Made by a program: the position numbers and the translations under genes. 64,000 nucleotides of DNA from Williamsia muralis NBRC 105860 (GTDB lineage: Bacteria > Actinomycetota > Actinomycetes > Mycobacteriales > Mycobacteriaceae): assembly GCF_001598915.1 (NCBI RefSeq), contig NZ_BDAP01000007.1:124001-188000 (forward strand). Reading direction: 5' to 3'. Under the pieces are notes generated by a model. The model was not told where the DNA came from and searched no databases. It saw only the letters and a program-made list of their open reading frames with translations. Positions 61,036 through 64,000 of this stretch are shown in pieces; positions within the stretch are counted from its first letter, which is position 1; each line of letters opens with the position of its first letter.

Positions 61036-61071
61036 TGGAAAACGGTAAATCGACCAGGGCACAATTCACAC

Positions 61072-61920
61072 ATGCCCCTGCGCCCCTTCCAGCAAGTCGA
61101 CGTCTTCGTGTCCGGATCCCTCTCGGGGAACGCTGTCGCCGTCGTCTTCGACGCCGACGGCTTGACCGATGCGTCGATGGCGGCCTTCGCGAACTGGACG
61201 AATCTGGCGGAGACGACGTTCTTCCAGACCCCCGACGACCCGGCGGCGGACTACAAGCTGCGCATCTTCACCACCGCCGAAGAGCTACCGTTTGCCGGCC
61301 ACCCCACCCTCGGGTCAGCCCACGCCTGGATGCGTGCGGGTGGAGTCCCCAAGGGCGACAACATCGTTCAGGAGTGCGGCGCCGGGCTGGTCACGATCAG
61401 GTCCGACGGTGACCGCCTGGCTTTCGCGAGTCCTCCGCTGGTCCGGTCGGGGGCTGTCGACAACTCGGATCTGGCCACGATCCACAAAGCCCTGGACCTC
61501 GCGCCGTCCGATGTGGTCGCCTCGAACTGGGTGGACAACGGGCCACGGTGGATCGGCCTGATGCTCACCTCCGCGCAGCGAGTACTCGATGTCCGACCGA
61601 ATTTTGATGCACTCGGGTCGCTCAACGTCGGTGTGATCGGCCCGTATCGGGGAGATGTGCCCATGCCCGCCGATCGGCCGGATTTCGAGGTCCGGGCGTT
61701 CATCCCGGGGGTCGCCGCGCCTGAGGATCCGGTGACGGGGAGCCTCAATGCCGGCCTCGCGACGTGGCTGCGCGGTGAGCAACAGGTACCGGCGTCGTAC
61801 GTGGCCTCGCAGGGGACCGTCCTCGGCCGGGCGGGCCGGGTCTACATCGACGATGACGGCACCGACATCTGGGTCGGTGGCCGCAGTGCCACCGTCATCA
61901 GCGGCGAGGTGGACCTGTAG
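61072..61920 (+). CDS. PhzF-family isomerase
   Basis: A 282-residue diaminopimelate-epimerase-fold protein with QQVDVFVSGSLSGNAVAVV (the first catalytic region), the ELPFAGHPTLGSAHAW motif and the C-terminal PEDPVTGSLNAGLATWL. The family includes trans-2,3-dihydro-3-hydroxyanthranilate isomerase, but without phenazine genes here the substrate is unknown. ATG 61072 lacks a good ribosome site. Its stop is two bases before tatD, so the two are co-transcribed. Confidence 0.92.
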   Translation: MPLRPFQQVDVFVSGSLSGNAVAVVFDADGLTDASMAAFANWTNLAETTFFQTPDDPAADYKLRIFTTAEELPFAGHPTLGSAHAWMRAGGVPKGDNIVQECGAGLVTIRSDGDRLAFASPPLVRSGAVDNSDLATIHKALDLAPSDVVASNWVDNGPRWIGLMLTSAQRVLDVRPNFDALGSLNVGVIGPYRGDVPMPADRPDFEVRAFIPGVAAPEDPVTGSLNAGLATWLRGEQQVPASYVASQGTVLGRAGRVYIDDDGTDIWVGGRSATVISGEVDL

Positions 61921-61922
61921 CG

Positions 61923-64000
<2,078 letters not shown>

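Noticed and set aside
61072-61920. Phenazine biosynthesis gene (phzF proper)
   Set aside because: PhzF-fold proteins are widespread outside phenazine pathways, and no other phz gene is present.

Overview
The window looks like chromosomal DNA of a high-GC, mycolic-acid actinomycete, most likely Gordonia or a close relative; the genus is an inference. The evidence is the strong G/C third-position bias, the frequent GTG/TTG starts and 4-base stop/start overlaps, a C40 carotenoid locus, and outer genes in the order known from Mycobacterium tuberculosis Rv0996-Rv1009: a GlpR/SepX-like membrane protein on the left, and arcA, pmt, rsmI, pabB, metG, tatD and rpfB on the right. Between these conserved flanks lies about 47 kb of accessory metabolism that begins just after a tRNA-Ala(CGC). 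No transposase, integrase, phage gene or CRISPR array was seen.

Layout. (1) 1-1056: 3' end of glpR and tRNA-Ala. (2) 1353-9588: carotenoid locus with idi-crtB-crtI on the plus strand and crtE, a methyltransferase and an alpha/beta hydrolase on the minus strand, then a CDP-alcohol phosphatidyltransferase and a second CrtI-family oxidoreductase. The second oxidoreductase ends a minus-strand series LLM oxidoreductase - phosphoribosyltransferase - YihY - CrtI-like. (3) 12192-14563: DJ-1/PfpI protein, and an EamA transporter divergent from a CGNR regulator. (4) 14574-18709: type III polyketide synthase divergent from a coupled glycosyltransferase and FAD hydroxylase, a likely phenolic-lipid cluster. 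(5) 18772-20662: lipoprotein lipase coupled to an SMR efflux pair. (6) 20766-28066: nutrient ABC importer, two Fe(II)/2-oxoglutarate-type dioxygenases, a GntR regulator and a cytosine-deaminase-like amidohydrolase; three copies of a TTACATG operator lie in the divergent promoter region. (7) 28172-36256: MFS, PLP enzyme with TetR, ABC exporter, LuxR regulator, acyl-CoA synthetase and DUF5994. (8) 36926-40989: universal stress protein, a hypothetical protein, and a SoxR locus (FMN reductase plus DHA2 exporter) with a textbook 19-bp-spacer promoter. (9) 41111-48694: VioC/AsnO-like dioxygenase, TetR/MFS pair, molybdopterin oxidoreductase, MpaB oxygenase and another MFS. (10) 48705-64000: the conserved block arcA - GntR - BCCT transporter - pmt/rsmI - pabB - metG - nhaA - PPOX - hydrolase - GNAT - phzF - tatD - rpfB, with rpfB running off the end.

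The accessory region reads as a set of small self-contained cassettes: an enzyme group, an exporter or importer, and a local regulator with a recognisable palindromic operator. The two most interesting are the dioxygenase/ABC/deaminase cassette with its triple operator, and the type III PKS - glycosyltransferase - hydroxylase cassette. All assignments were made by reading motifs; no database search was run.
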